Part shown: piece after piece, positions 14,660 through 25,900 of the stretch
Layout: every line of letters begins with the position of its first letter
How positions within the stretch are numbered: position 1 is the first letter of the stretch
Origin: Chromobotia macracanthus
Taxonomy: Eukaryota; Chordata; Actinopteri; Cypriniformes; Botiidae
DNA: 64,000 bases
Direction: 5' to 3'
Assembly (NCBI GenBank): GCA_036877525.1
Contig: JAZGTH010000116.1
Span: 1 to 64,000, forward strand
Notes under the pieces: model-generated
The model's database searches: none
What the model was told of the DNA's origin: nothing
The model's input: only the letters and a program-made list of their open reading frames with translations
Made by a program: the position numbers and the translations under genes

Positions 14660-14782
14660 AATTACATTTACATGTATGCATTTGGCAGACACTTTTATTT
14701 ATCCAAAGCGATTTACAGTACATTCAAGTTTTACACTTTGAACCCACAACCTTTGCGCTGCTAACCAAGCTAGAGGAACAGA
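14660..14782 (+). mobile_element. SINE-like short repeat
   Basis: The segment carries the phrase GCATTTGGCAGACACTTTTA followed by ATCCAAAGCGATTTACAGTA and later ACCCACAACCTTTGCGCTGC. From memory this is the core of an abundant short interspersed repeat in cyprinid and other teleost genomes. The copy looks incomplete in the middle. The open frame running through it is incidental. A fragment with a related ATCCAAAGCAACCAATGCAA phrase occurs near 55640. Confidence 0.6.
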
Positions 14783-15019
14783 TCCATTTAATAGTGTGGT
14801 GTACACTACAGCAGTCTGTATACTGTGAAGATGTGGCTTCTCTCATGCTGATATGCCGAAAATATAAAAAACGTCAAATGTGGATTTTTGTCTATGTTGG
14901 GCACCCAGCTCTAAATGCAAATTAGAAGAAGTTGCAATAGCTCCTGCACATGAAAATACAATTTCATTCGTTTCGTCTGGAGAAAACACAAGAGTAGTCT
15001 CCTGAATAATTTTGTTTCA

Positions 15020-15645
15020 TATTAACAGTTTCATGCATTTTTTCTTTCTTGTTTTTTTGGAGGGATTTTTTTCTTCCGTTGTATTTTTCATCCGACCCCT
15101 CCGAGAGGGTTTGTGAGCGCATATCAGGGTGATGCACTGACAGCCAAAGGAAGAGCAGGGCCGGGGAAAGGGAAACAGGCAGTTTTCACAGATGGCAAGA
15201 GGCTTTCTTTCAGTCCTTAAACAGACACCGAGAGCAGCCAGGGGACCGGGCCCTGTCTGCAGAATGTGTTGAAGAACAGTGGGTACTTGGCACAAGTAGC
15301 AGAAACAATTAGCGTCACGTAAGCTTCCCGGAGCAATGGGAGAACGCAGACGCTTTATTTACAGGCACCTCTCCGTATCATTACGACCAGCATGAGCAAG
15401 ATTATAAGACAGCAGAAGTCATGGCCCATTTTTCACTGTTGATGAGTATGTGTGGGCAGGGAGATTTGTTTGCATCCGTGCATACCTAATTAACGTATCG
15501 ACGGAGGAAGTGCGCTTCTCCTTTGAGAGCGCCCAAACACCGGCTCTGATAGTGGCAATATTTTCAAAGCATTGTGCTCTGGTTGTCTCATTGTGGAACA
15601 CCCAGACAAACATGCCGTTTGAAATGCCAGTAATGAGATGAAGTA
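15020..15645. promoter_or_regulatory. Candidate conserved non-coding element E
   Basis: A 600-base unique block with higher GC and more CpGs than its flanks. It includes CCTAATTAACG near 15485, TTTGCATCCGTGCATACC near 15469 and AGCATTGTG near 15569. Overlapping frames on both strands are open for 60 to 90 codons, but none has a recognisable protein signature or splice context. A large developmental enhancer is plausible; an unknown exon is the alternative. Confidence 0.25.
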
Positions 15646-16501
15646 AACAGTTTTACCATATGACACACTTAGACTTTATTTGCATGCATTACTGCGTGGG
15701 GGCAATCCACGGGCAGTGTTGATGTGCGTTTTTACAAAGACCAACTATTAAAACACATTTTGTTTATATTAAAAACTTATAAGTTTGGCCATAATTGTAT
15801 GAACTTTATGGCCAAATCTTACTTCAATGAGTATGCGTAGACATACTGACATCCGCTAGAGAGCAGTATAACACAATCACAAAGACTTGCTGGACCACCA
15901 CTATTCACCCTTTCTAGTCAATTCTAGCCTATTAAACAGTACCCAATGCAGAATAGCAATATTTCAATAAGTCCATTTAACCCAATAACTTTAACATCTT
16001 AGGCCATATGCTTTTGAGTAACATGCATTGAATGCCTATTTTGTCACAGTATGAATTTTACAACATAAAAAGATAAAGTTAGGAATATCCACTGTGAAGA
16101 AACATTTTTTGTTAACTTCGGACAAATATTTATGAAAATCAATGTGCTTGTTGGTGCACATTTTTATCTAATCTAAAAGGTGTCTATAACAGTAACTAAT
16201 ATAAAGATTTAAATATAAATGAAAACTGGTACTATGTATTTACAAGATGATGGCACAGAAAATGAAAATGCTATGGAAATCATTTTAAACCAGCCTGAAA
16301 GCCACTTGTAATCTCAGAATCACCCTTCTTGCAAATTATATGTCATTCACCATTTCTTTATCTAGATCTACAACATTTATCAAGAAATCCATTCCCCACA
16401 GCCAATGACTATTTCAAATACCTGTAAACTTTGCTAGAAACGACAGTTGTTTTTCTGTTTGTTTTTCAGTTTGTGTCTGTTGTTTAAGCCCGGCTTCAAA
16501 A

Positions 16502-19020
16502 ATGGAGATGCTGTGTACTATTGGCCTCTTCTTGGCATTAACAGGTAGGTTTTATTTTGTGCTTATATTATAATAAATAATTGATTGTATATTGTTATTG
16601 ATATCAAAAATCAGACTTTTAATACGCTAATGCAAATGGATTTAAATATTTTGTTTACTAAAGGTATAGCTGCCTGAATGTTTTGGGTGTCTTATTTTGT
16701 GTTGGCCTTAACACTGCTTTGCATCGATTACAGTTAGGTGACTAGAAGTACTACATTAGACCTCCTAAATAGTGTAAAGTTTGGCTATTGAGCTGTTTAA
16801 TAACAGCTGAGATTTTGTAGCAGGTAAATGCCACACAGATAAATTAACTTCCAAAATACTGAGTTCCAAATTTACAAAACACTCAATGAAAAGTTACAAT
16901 GACTGACTGTTGTACCCATACTTTTCTGGGTGATTGTAAAACTCTGTATTCCACATTTTTAATGAAATAAAATAAAAGCATCTACTAAATGAATACACAG
17001 AAACATAAAAAATACAACCTAATAATACTGTTCAATAACGCTGCTGCCTCTCCTATTATAAAATTCTTTGTGCATGTCTTCGTCATCAGTGGTTAATGCT
17101 GTACAAATAATGTCTGTTGACTTTACATGTAGGTATATGCAAATCTTCCCTTATCAGCAAAAATCACAAAGGAGGTAATCCTCTGCTGCAGTATGTGGTG
17201 ACCAACTCTCTGAGAGCATCAAGTGCTAACCAAACTACAAATGGTATGTATATAAACACTTGGATATGTCACCCACACCACACAATAAAAAAAGAAAATC
17301 GCACTGTGAAATAAAAATATAAGTTTGTCTTGGTACATCTACATTATTATATATATACTATATAATTCCACATGCTCACACCAGATGTCAGCATAGTCCC
17401 ATTTTCTTTTTATTCGTGCATATTTCTATTTTTAAAACATTATGGAGGACCTCAAGCATCTTATGATGGTTGCACCTGAACAAGTTCAGTTTATGGCCAA
17501 TATAGCTAAACTTATCCAGGCCAATAAAACAACTGAGATGCATGAAGGCGTACTACTGTACATTGTACATATATTCTGTTGATACAGGCCATTGATGTCC
17601 TGTAAAATGACACAATTGTTTGGATTCATCTGTAGGCATTTTACACAGGATACAATGGCTCTAGTAGTAACTGAGAATGGGCATGTGGTGGCTTGTAAAA
17701 TCAATGTGGAATATGTAAAAATAGCCAAGCCTTTTTTGCAGAGGTATGCCAAAACAAAACGTTATTAACATAGTTTTGGAATTATTCCATACTTTTCCAA
17801 TGCAGAGACTTCTAAATTTTAACTGAATTATCAGAACCATCAGTGCCCTCAGATAACTCTGAAGTTCTGCATATACACCTACACATCTTATTTTCAATAT
17901 TGATTACTGCCTGCCACTGGAAGAATGAAGTCATCAGGGCAAAGCCCAAATGACCAGGAGTGAAGAGAGAGAGCTGCAGAAATGTCCATCAGGCTCAACC
18001 ATGTTCTGACTGATAGACATGAATGTCCATTTGAGTTCTGATAGCTACACAATTAGCAAAGCCTGTTTGGCAGAGTGCTTTCTCTTCCATTTTCTTCTAT
18101 ATACTTCTATAGCAGCCGCATAAACTTTATTTAAGGCTAGAGTGGAAGATAAAATGTATATTTGCATTACATCTGCAGAACAAACCTTGGGAAAAAGATA
18201 AATTACAATGGTAATATATTCACAATTCACAGTTTTTTTAAGTGGAGCTAGGGAAGAAAAGTGCTATACAAACTGCTACTTTCACAGAGGAAAACATTGT
18301 CTTCACAGATAAACTTCTAACTGCTGCCGAGAATGGAACTTTTGTCTTTGTGTTCCACTGATGCTGATAAGCAGAATTATGAAACATACTATGAAAAGTC
18401 TCTTTATCTTGTTCGAAAAGGTGGCATAATAGGTATTGTAAGTATGAAGTAATAGGTATAATGTAAGTATGAAGTACACTCTACCCCCTAAATATCCTCT
18501 ACATATCTCAATACATATCTTAATTGTACAAACCAAGAAATAAACTAAAAAACAAAGGAAATAAGAAATGAATAAACTATAAAGTATAAATTATAGTACT
18601 TTGCAGTAAAATGTAAAGTACATTAGGGCAGCTAACCATATTTTGAAAAATATATTGACATTTTTATTAATACTAACCATTATGAAAACAAGATGAAACA
18701 TCTACCTAAATCCATGAATCTGTATTACATAAATAATTTTGGGCCTGAAATACATGTGTAGGCTACGTTACTACACTATTCTTATACTACTGTACTTGAA
18801 GTTTACGGATTGGTTGTAAATAGTGTGACAGCAGTAAACATACACATACCTTTCACTCTGTTTGTCAGGTCCTCTGGGGTGGGCATGTCATCAACCCTGC
18901 TAAGGATGATCTCTCTTCCCAAACCATTCACAAACTCAACAAGAATTACACAAGGATGAACGGATTGATTTTAGTATGCTCACTGCTGGAAGTGACGCCA
19001 CCCTAGCTATCAATAGTTTA
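16502..19020 (+). pseudogene. comtd1: comtd1-like O-methyltransferase pseudogene
   Basis: Exon remnants match COMTD1, a membrane-anchored catechol-O-methyltransferase-domain protein. Exon 1 (16502-16544) starts with ATG, encodes a short hydrophobic leader and ends in phase 1 at a good donor. Exon 2 (17133-17243) continues in frame with ISKNHKGGNPLLQYVVTNSL, then loses two bases around 17212-17217. Exon 3 (about 17442-17541) reads MMVAPEQVQFMANIAKLIQA but lacks a clear acceptor. Exon 4 (17636-17743) covers the SAM-binding TGYN region and NGHVVACKINVEYVKIAKP, in different frames because of extra bases near 17640-17660. The last exon (18869-19020) starts VLWGGHVINPAKDDLSSQTI; it loses one base near 18944 and reaches TAG at 19004. 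The catalytic middle part between 17743 and 18869 is missing or unrecognisable. COMTD1 lies next to VDAC2 in other vertebrates, supporting the identification. Confidence 0.85.
18430..18476. repeat. Short tandem duplication
   Basis: Two adjacent copies of a roughly 23-base unit of the form TAGGTAT..GTAAGTATGAAGTA differ by a few bases. The duplication lies inside the degraded comtd1 locus. Confidence 0.6.
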
Positions 19021-19749
19021 GGGTTAGGGTTTGACAACATGTGTAAATGTTTAAAAATGTTCTCTTTTTGTCCAGCTGTTTGACTGAATTGTCCATTGTC
19101 TCCATGAAAATAAATAAGGTATTTAAAACCAGCTCGTTACAGCTATAATATATTGCAAATGTTGCTGGTGAATCAAACATCGGTGTTTTTATAGGTTTAT
19201 AAAAGCTATTGAAGCGTTAAAAGATTAAGTCGCTAGATGGAGACATCCCTCTGTGTATAGTTTTCAATACTAAGTTTTTCTTGCTTTTGAGTTATTTAGC
19301 CGTTTTACATCTCTAATAATAGATAGACTTTTCAATCACGTATCTTGCCTAGTCTTTATTTTTTTACATTAAATTTTTTATGATATGTAATTTAATATCA
19401 ACCATAAGAAAATCAGTCATGGTTTAACGACAAATTAAACTAAAAACGTGAATATTATAGTTAAACCATAGTAATCAGAAATTAACCATGGTTTGCTACA
19501 GCAAACATAGTCTAACCATAGTATCTGTAGTAAAACGGTGGTTATACAAATAGCAATCAATCCGCCAAAAACAAAAATGTTTACTTAAGAAATCTATGGT
19601 TAATTTTAGTAAGGAATAATCTTTTGCACCTAATTTGAATTAAGGTATATTGCCATGCATGAAATAAAGTAAAATTGCATTGCATTACATGTTGTTGTAC
19701 TGACGCTGTAATCTTACGGTTTCGTTTATACGTATTTTGTGTATTATGA
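19021..19749. other. Intergenic spacer between comtd1 pseudogene and ifit
   Basis: AT-rich sequence with no protein-like open frame. It probably contains the distal ifit promoter. Around 19415-19535 there are several AACCATAG/AACCATGG-type phrases that look like a weak local repeat. Nothing else is identifiable. Confidence 0.5.
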
Positions 19750-19762
19750 GGAAAGTGAAACT
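19750..19762 (+). promoter_or_regulatory. Interferon-stimulated response element (ISRE)
   Basis: GGAAAGTGAAACT is an exact match to the ISRE consensus GGAAANNGAAACT bound by the ISGF3 complex and interferon regulatory factors. It lies about 150 bases upstream of the donor of the non-coding first exon of the IFIT-like gene, where such elements sit in known IFIT promoters. Confidence 0.8.
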
Positions 19763-19799
19763 TAACTAACGTTATCGAAACAATAAAGCAACGTAGACT

Positions 19800-19906
19800 A
19801 ACAGAGGTGACTGCCATAAACTCCCGTCCTGTGACAGTGTGAAGCCAGATAACCAGAATTTTATCAGAATTGTTCACCAGAAGAGCTCGTGCTTTCTTTG
19901 TAGAAG
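19800..19906 (+). other. 5' untranslated exon of the IFIT-like gene
   Basis: A donor AAG|GTAAGA at 19906/19907 lies downstream of the ISRE and pairs with the acceptor TTTCACAG|AAAATG that opens the coding exon at 20239. The start of this exon is not visible and 19800 is an estimate from the ISRE spacing. A short leader exon followed by one large coding exon is the standard IFIT gene structure. The intron 19907-20238 holds nothing notable. Confidence 0.6.
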
Positions 19907-20241
19907 GTAAGACTTTCTAAACGTTTCAGTGTTATATCAACACTAGCAAGAATTTATTGACTGATGTTAATACAGTATTAAAGTTGTGTTTGTGGTATTT
20001 ATATGTACGTTTATAGAAAGACATGATAAAATATATTTTAAATAAATTAAGAATAAGAATTAAGATTAAAAGCAAATTCTGAAAATTAAATTACATTTAA
20101 TTGTTGCTTCTACATCATGAAGAAGAAAATAATCTGGTCAGTCAAATACACAGTAAGCCAAGTAAGCATTTAATAAAACTGGGAAAGCTAATCTATTGAA
20201 GTGTAAACATTTGAATTAACCTTAATCTGCTTTCACAGAAA

Positions 20242-21534
20242 ATGTCTGAGGAAAATCTTAAAAAATTGTCATGCCACTTCACCTGGGGCTTGCAAAAGGA
20301 AGATGCTGATCTTAATTTCCTTGAAGTGAAAATCTGTGAAAGAGTAGCGGTCCATTGCAAGTATGAAGGAAATTTTAAACAAAGAGAATTAAACTTTTTG
20401 GCCTTCATCAAACATCTACAAGGTTTTAATGACAAGGCACTTAAGAATTTGGAACTAGCACAGGGGGAACACTCAGGCAGTGAAAAAAATTTGATTGTGA
20501 CGTATGGAAACTTAGCCTGGGTACACAGTATAATGGGAAATGAGGCCGAAGCAAACACCTACAAAGAGAAAGTGAATGATATTATTGGGACATTGCCCAC
20601 CCTATCTCCAACAGATCTGCACAGAGAAGTTCAGAGTGAAAAGGCCTGGTCGTTTCTTAAGTTTTCTAAAAAATCCTACATTAGGGCCAAGGAGAGTTTT
20701 TATGAAGCACTAAAGACGGATCCAGATGACAAGGAATGGAACACAGGTTATGCTTTTTCTCTTTTTCGTCTGGAGGGACTGGAGGTTGGTGAGTACAAGC
20801 GGATACGTTTTGAAGATTCTCCTGCTGTAGCACAGTTGAAGAAAGCTCTCAAACTGGACCCAGACAATGCAATGATCTATGTATATCTGGGCCTCAAGTG
20901 CTACAAGAACACAAAAAACGCAGAGGCATGGGAATACATGAGAAAAGCTCTTAGAATAGCTCCGGATAACCTTAGTGTTGTTTTGCATGCTGCCAAGTTC
21001 ATGAAGAAAGAACAGTGCTATGACATGGCCCTGGAGGTATTGCTGGGAATGCTGAAAAAAGCACCAGACTCATCCCGATTACATCACGAGATTGCTAATA
21101 ATTATCGCTGGAAAGCCATGCAGTTGGAAGACATACACAATCCACAGCTGCTTAACCTTTGCATTCACCATTTAGAGAGGGGTGCCAGTTTGAATCCAGG
21201 CTTCATATACCCCCAGCTGGAGTTAGCTCTGAGGTACTCAGAAGTAAAGCAGTCAGCTAAGGCAGAACAGAAGTTTCGTGAGCTGTTGGCTCTTCCTGAC
21301 CTAAAGCCGGCCGATCTTCAAGCCTGGCATCGTATGTATGGAGATTTCCAACTCTACAGGCTGGGTTCTGAGGCAGCTGCAGTTGAACATTACAAACAAG
21401 GCTTGATGCTACATCGAGTGTCTACTGAATGGAATACCTGCAGAAACAGACTGAGAAAAGTACTTCAGCGTGATCGAAGGGACACATATCAAATCCAGAA
21501 GTTCTTCGAATCTTTACAAACAGAGAAAAATTAG
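20242..21534 (+). CDS. IFIT-like interferon-induced TPR protein
   Basis: The 430-residue protein belongs to the family of interferon-induced proteins with tetratricopeptide repeats, cytoplasmic proteins that bind viral or non-self RNA and restrict translation. Typical family phrases are visible: FLAFIKHLQGFNDKALKNLE and YGNLAWVHSIMGNEAEA near the N-terminus, AWSFLKFSKKSYIRAKESFY with EALKTDPDD around residues 136-160, then canonical TPR turns such as LKKALKLDPDNAMIYVYLG and MRKALRIAPDN. All coding sequence is in one exon that begins three bases after a splice acceptor, so the first ATG is the natural start. The length is close to that of other fish IFITs. The frame is intact and no key segment appears missing. 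An exact ISRE upstream argues for interferon induction. The gene sits between the comtd1 pseudogene and a neurofilament-like gene on the same strand. The paralogue number cannot be decided. Confidence 0.92.
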   Translation: MSEENLKKLSCHFTWGLQKEDADLNFLEVKICERVAVHCKYEGNFKQRELNFLAFIKHLQGFNDKALKNLELAQGEHSGSEKNLIVTYGNLAWVHSIMGNEAEANTYKEKVNDIIGTLPTLSPTDLHREVQSEKAWSFLKFSKKSYIRAKESFYEALKTDPDDKEWNTGYAFSLFRLEGLEVGEYKRIRFEDSPAVAQLKKALKLDPDNAMIYVYLGLKCYKNTKNAEAWEYMRKALRIAPDNLSVVLHAAKFMKKEQCYDMALEVLLGMLKKAPDSSRLHHEIANNYRWKAMQLEDIHNPQLLNLCIHHLERGASLNPGFIYPQLELALRYSEVKQSAKAEQKFRELLALPDLKPADLQAWHRMYGDFQLYRLGSEAAAVEHYKQGLMLHRVSTEWNTCRNRLRKVLQRDRRDTYQIQKFFESLQTEKN

Positions 21535-21885
21535 GCTGCTGATTGAGAGAGGATGTCTCTGTTTTCCTTGATGTGTGGTTTGTCTTCTAAATTATGTTCA
21601 GGTATTTATATGCTTTCTTTCATGTATATGACCTTGATAATTTCACCAATAATTTCATCTCATGCTTCTTTTTCTCCACTAGCTTATATATCTATGATTT
21701 CATAAAGGTTTTGGCAGCGTTCAGTGGTAACTGAAGGAACTTAGTAGTGAGAACTGTCAACCAAGTAACAAGCATAAACTAAATGTTTATAGTTTTAATG
21801 TGTATACTTTTTAAAACACATTAAATGACAAATTAAAATTAGTTTGTTTAAATTTGTTTTTTTGTCAGACTGACCCTCTGAAATG

Positions 21886-21891
21886 AATAAA
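21886..21891 (+). terminator. Polyadenylation signal of the IFIT-like gene
   Basis: AATAAA lies 352 bases after the stop codon and is followed by a T-rich stretch with GTGTCTTTTTTTC, a plausible downstream element. The intervening 3' UTR is AT-rich, with ATTTA motifs that could destabilise the mRNA. Confidence 0.6.
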
Positions 21892-22730
21892 CCTAGATTT
21901 TGTGTCTTTTTTTCTTGTTTATTTAAAAAATATATCATATAATAAATTAAAATGTTATATATTTTATAATTTCTTTAACTAAAAATATAAATATAGTTTA
22001 TACATTTCACTTTATGAATAATTTCACTACCTACATCCTGAAATTATCCTGATAAACAGTCAGTACACTGATAGGCCTTTACGTATAAACCAAATGGTAT
22101 GATACTGTGTACCATGAACAAGATTTTTTAGTAAAACTGTTTTACCAAACGGGTAAGAGGCATGTTACTTTGTGCTTTAGACGCACTCACAAAAGGAGGC
22201 ATATACTGTATACATGTGCTGCTATTGGACTAAATCCAGCTCCTCTCACAAACTCACTGACCGCTCTACATGGTGTGAAGCTGACCTGAGCTTTTCTGCA
22301 GCACAAACACAGCATGAAAAATGTTATTACGTCAGTAAAATAAGTGCAAATATAACAATAAGAATGCATGTAAATCAATAACACGGTTTTCACATATTGA
22401 ACCGAGGAAAACTTTTAATGCATTTGAAGGGCTGGCGGTTTTGTAGCCTACTGTTCTGCTATGTAGCCTAAATCACACATATTAAATGTTGAGATTGCAG
22501 GATTTTTATTTATTTTTTATTGAATGCTCAACAAAAAACATTTTACATGAATAAGAGGACATACATATGTCATACACATTTAAAAAAGAATAGGGTTTAC
22601 AGAAAATGAAATAATAATAACAAAAGAAAAACAAAGTTGTTTAGAGTTACTTTTAGTTTTGTATGTGAAATTTACCACATACAATCATGAGATTCACCGT
22701 GTTTGCAGGAATGAGTCCATTTGAGTGGCG
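21892..22730. other. Intergenic spacer, ifit to intermediate filament gene
   Basis: AT-rich, with A/T homopolymer tracts near 21900-21990 and 22500-22570. No coding exon or recognisable repeat family was seen. Confidence 0.5.
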
Positions 22731-22738
22731 TGACGTCA
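22731..22738 (+). promoter_or_regulatory. cAMP response element (CRE)
   Basis: TGACGTCA is the full palindromic CREB/ATF site. It lies 121 bases upstream of the TATA box of the intermediate filament gene and 184 bases upstream of its ATG, a typical proximal promoter position. It suggests activity-dependent or cAMP-dependent expression, which would suit a neuronal gene; that part is inference. Confidence 0.6.
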
Positions 22739-22858
22739 CAGCGGTCCCCTGGAGATCGCTGGAAAAGTGAGTGCGCAGGATGCTGAGCTAGTACAGCTGA
22801 ATGTGTGCATTTAAACGGTATGGACAGCTCTATTTCGCAAACCTAGCACCTATTTCAG

Positions 22859-22866
22859 TATATATA
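22859..22866 (+). promoter_or_regulatory. TATA box of the intermediate filament gene
   Basis: TATATATA followed by GAGAGAGC lies 56 bases upstream of the start codon. It would place transcription initiation near 22890 and leave a short 5' UTR of about 30 bases. Confidence 0.6.
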
Positions 22867-22921
22867 GAGAGAGCACGGGTCTTCCACTGAACGCTGCAAA
22901 AGAAAACGCATCAGTCTCACC

Positions 22922-25900
22922 ATGGAGCGTCTTCTTCATTCACCTGGCAGGACGCGGGATGAGTACCGGCATCAAACGACACGTCCTTCATCGCAACTGA
23001 CCTCAAGGACTGCTTTCACCTTTGGGTCGACAACGCCACTGAGAGGTAACGAGGTCGCAAATGAATTCGGGGCTAAACCAGCCGATAACTTAGACTATTC
23101 GAGCAAATTCACAGGAAGGAAAATCAGTGAGAAAGAATTACTGCAGGGACTCAATGATCGCTTCGCTGGATTCATAGAGAAGGTCCATCACCTGGAGAAC
23201 CAGAACAGAGTCCTGGAGAGAGAAATTGAAGCCATTAGACTCAAAGCCAAATCCTCTGCCTCTCTGTCCAAACAGTATGAATCGGAATTTAATGATCTGA
23301 GGCGACAAGTTCATGAGATAAGCCTTCAAAAGCATAAAATTGAGATAAATCGTCAGAACCTGGCGGACGAGTTCAACATTTTAAGAGAGAAGTATGATAG
23401 TGAGACGCGTGGTCGTGTTGATGCTGAAGGCAACATTTCGGTGCTTAAGAAATGCATCAATGACGCATATTTAGCCAAACAAGAGATGGATAGGAAAGCA
23501 AAAGCGCTTGAAGATGAGATCAGCTTCCTAAAGAATAACCACGAGAATGAGGTGGCAGAGATGATGGCTCAAATTCAGGAAGGTCACGTGACGGCAGAAA
23601 AGCGTGATTACGGTAGAAGTGATATTACTGCAGCTCTGAGGGACATCAGGATGCAACTTGAAGGTCACACCGCCTCTGACACCCGATACGCAGAGGAGCG
23701 CTTTTGCGCACAGCTCGCCAAACTTACCAAAGCTGCTGAGATCAACAGAGAAGCCCTCAAGGCTACTAAAGCAGAGATAAATGAACACAGGAGACAGCTC
23801 CAGTCCAAGAACATTGAGCTCGACTCTGTAAAAGGTGTGAGAGAAGCACTAGACAAGCAACTGTATGACCTCGAGCAACGCCACAATGCTGAAATCCACC
23901 ATTATCAGGTAAGCAACCATACAGATACTCTCCTTAGTCTCGAACAATTTAATATCATAAATTTAATGATTATTACTTGTGTGTCTGTGTGTGTGTGGGG
24001 GGGGGGGGGTGTATAGGTATACAGTAGGCCTACATATGTTATGAACATATTTATGCACCACTAATTCAATATCATAGCATTCAGAACTATGCGGTTTGTG
24101 TGTGCAATTACATGGTGTTTGTTATTTTATCTCTGATGCAGGACACAATAAGAGAGCTGGAATTTGAACTGAAAAATGCTAAACATGACATGAGTAGCCA
24201 TCTCAGAGAGTACCAGGATCTTCTCAATGTGAAAATGGCACTGGATGCTGAAATTTATTCATACAGGTAGGCTACTTCTTTGGTTATGCAGTTGCTGATT
24301 AATATACAGGCTGATTCCGCTGAGATCTTGAGCTGTCTGATTAACAAAATTCATTGTTCTGTTTTGTGTTTGGTTTGAAGTTACTTGCAGCCTCATTAAT
24401 GAACAATATTTTAGAGTTTTAAGTTTTCAGGAAATACTTGTGTTTTCTGCTGTCACTTTCTGAATCAGTGTTAAATTGCACTTTTGTGCACATTTTTTTT
24501 ATCTGCATCTTTTGTTAGATGCACATATCCGTAATGAATGTGGAGTTTATTTTTTCCTCCCCACAGAAAACTTTTGGAAGGTGAAGAGTCAAGGTACTCT
24601 ACAATCTCAGATCCGCATATTTCAGTACCTTACATTTATAGGCAGTCACCCATCTATACTCTCCCTTGTGTCAAAAGGCAGGGGGGAGGTCGAAAAGCAG
24701 AGCCTCAGTACAAATTTGTTGAAGAGATCATTACAGAGACTACAAGAGAAGATGTGGAGATATCAGACAGTGGGTCTGATAAAAGCAGGGAGGATGCAGG
24801 TGACATTTCACAAAAAGTTAAAGATGAAGAACCACAATCAGCCCTGGAGAACATTGATGCAGAAAGCCCTGAATTAGAAGCAGAAGAAAATGAAGTCAAG
24901 GCAGAAGACAATTATGTCAAACCAGTTGAAGGAATTGATAATAAACAGGACAAGCCAGTTGAAATCACAATGTCTGTTTCTGAGGTAGAACAGGATATGG
25001 ACGTTGACTCTGAACCAACTCAAGACAAAATTCCTACAAAAAATGTAATTGATGATAAAGGTAAAGATGAGAAAACAGACACAAAGAGTGTACAGAATGA
25101 AGATCTGAAGGATGACATTAAGGAAAAAGCAAAAATAGCACCATCAGATGTACCTGTAGAAGATAGTGTAAAGAAGACAGATGAACCAGCTAAAGAGGCA
25201 GAGAAAGATGTCCCAAAATTAGATCTGAGAGAAAAGAACGTAACACCAGAAAAATCTGATGAAACTAAACCTGAGGACAAAACATCTCAGGAGCCACGTG
25301 ATCCTAAAACAACAGCTCAAGTAAACCATAAGCCCAGTGAAAAGGCTGCTGAGGTTACTTCCCAAGGAAAGGATGATGATGAACAAAAAGATGCTACAGT
25401 CACATCTCAAGATTCCCCAAAATCTGCAGACAAGGAGAAAGAAACTCCAGTGAAAGAAAAACAAATTCCAGTAGAATCTGTAGAAGTGGACACTCCCACA
25501 CTGGACCTACAGCCAACACCTGAAAATACTGAGAATGGACAAAAGACCACTGCATCAGGGGACATGAAGAACAAGTCACAGAATGTAAGATCTCCAAAAC
25601 AGGAGACTTCAAGCACCATCAACATAGAAGCTAAAGAATCTGAGCATATGGGAAAAGATCAAGTGGATACCAGCAAAATAACAGAAGCTGAGAAATCTAT
25701 AATAAAACACCAAGAGACTCAATCAAAAACTGATAAAAAGGAACAAAAACCTGAAGAATCCACAAAAAAGGAAGATAGCAAAGCTGATGGATTGATGGAT
25801 AGTGTGACAACAGAAAAAGGAGAAAATGCCAAATCAAGTGCTCCAGAAAAACCTCAAGTGGATCTTTCAAACATAGCAGGGGAAAAAACAAAGCCTGACA

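Larger units (their letters stand above)
1..16501. other. Gene-poor intergenic region
   Basis: No open reading frame in this stretch shows a recognisable domain, splice-bounded coding exon or protein-like composition; all are short and look like chance. The region is AT-rich, with embedded blocks of more balanced composition (listed separately as candidate conserved non-coding elements), one SINE-like repeat and a pair of diverged repeat copies. In other vertebrates the VDAC2-COMTD1 neighbourhood continues into the gene desert around the developmental regulator ZNF503, so a regulatory desert would fit here. That link is inference from synteny, since no znf503 exon is visible. Confidence 0.6.

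Noticed and set aside
14660..14782. Possible tRNA gene suggested by the AACCCACAACC box-like phrase
   Set aside because: No cloverleaf could be folded by eye; the sequence fits a dispersed repeat.
14635..14925. 96-codon open frame
   Set aside because: It crosses a SINE-like repeat and has no independent support.
20193..20558. 121-codon minus-strand frame opposite the IFIT-like gene
   Set aside because: Antisense shadow of a long coding exon.
24538..24566. ATG at 24538 as start of a separate 610-residue protein
   Set aside because: The 29 bases before 24567 are a pyrimidine-rich intron end with a CCCACAG acceptor. The preceding exon joins in phase.
24476..24877. 133-codon plus-strand frame overlapping the intermediate filament gene
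   Set aside because: It starts in intron 2 and runs out of frame through exon 3, a shadow of the real coding frame.
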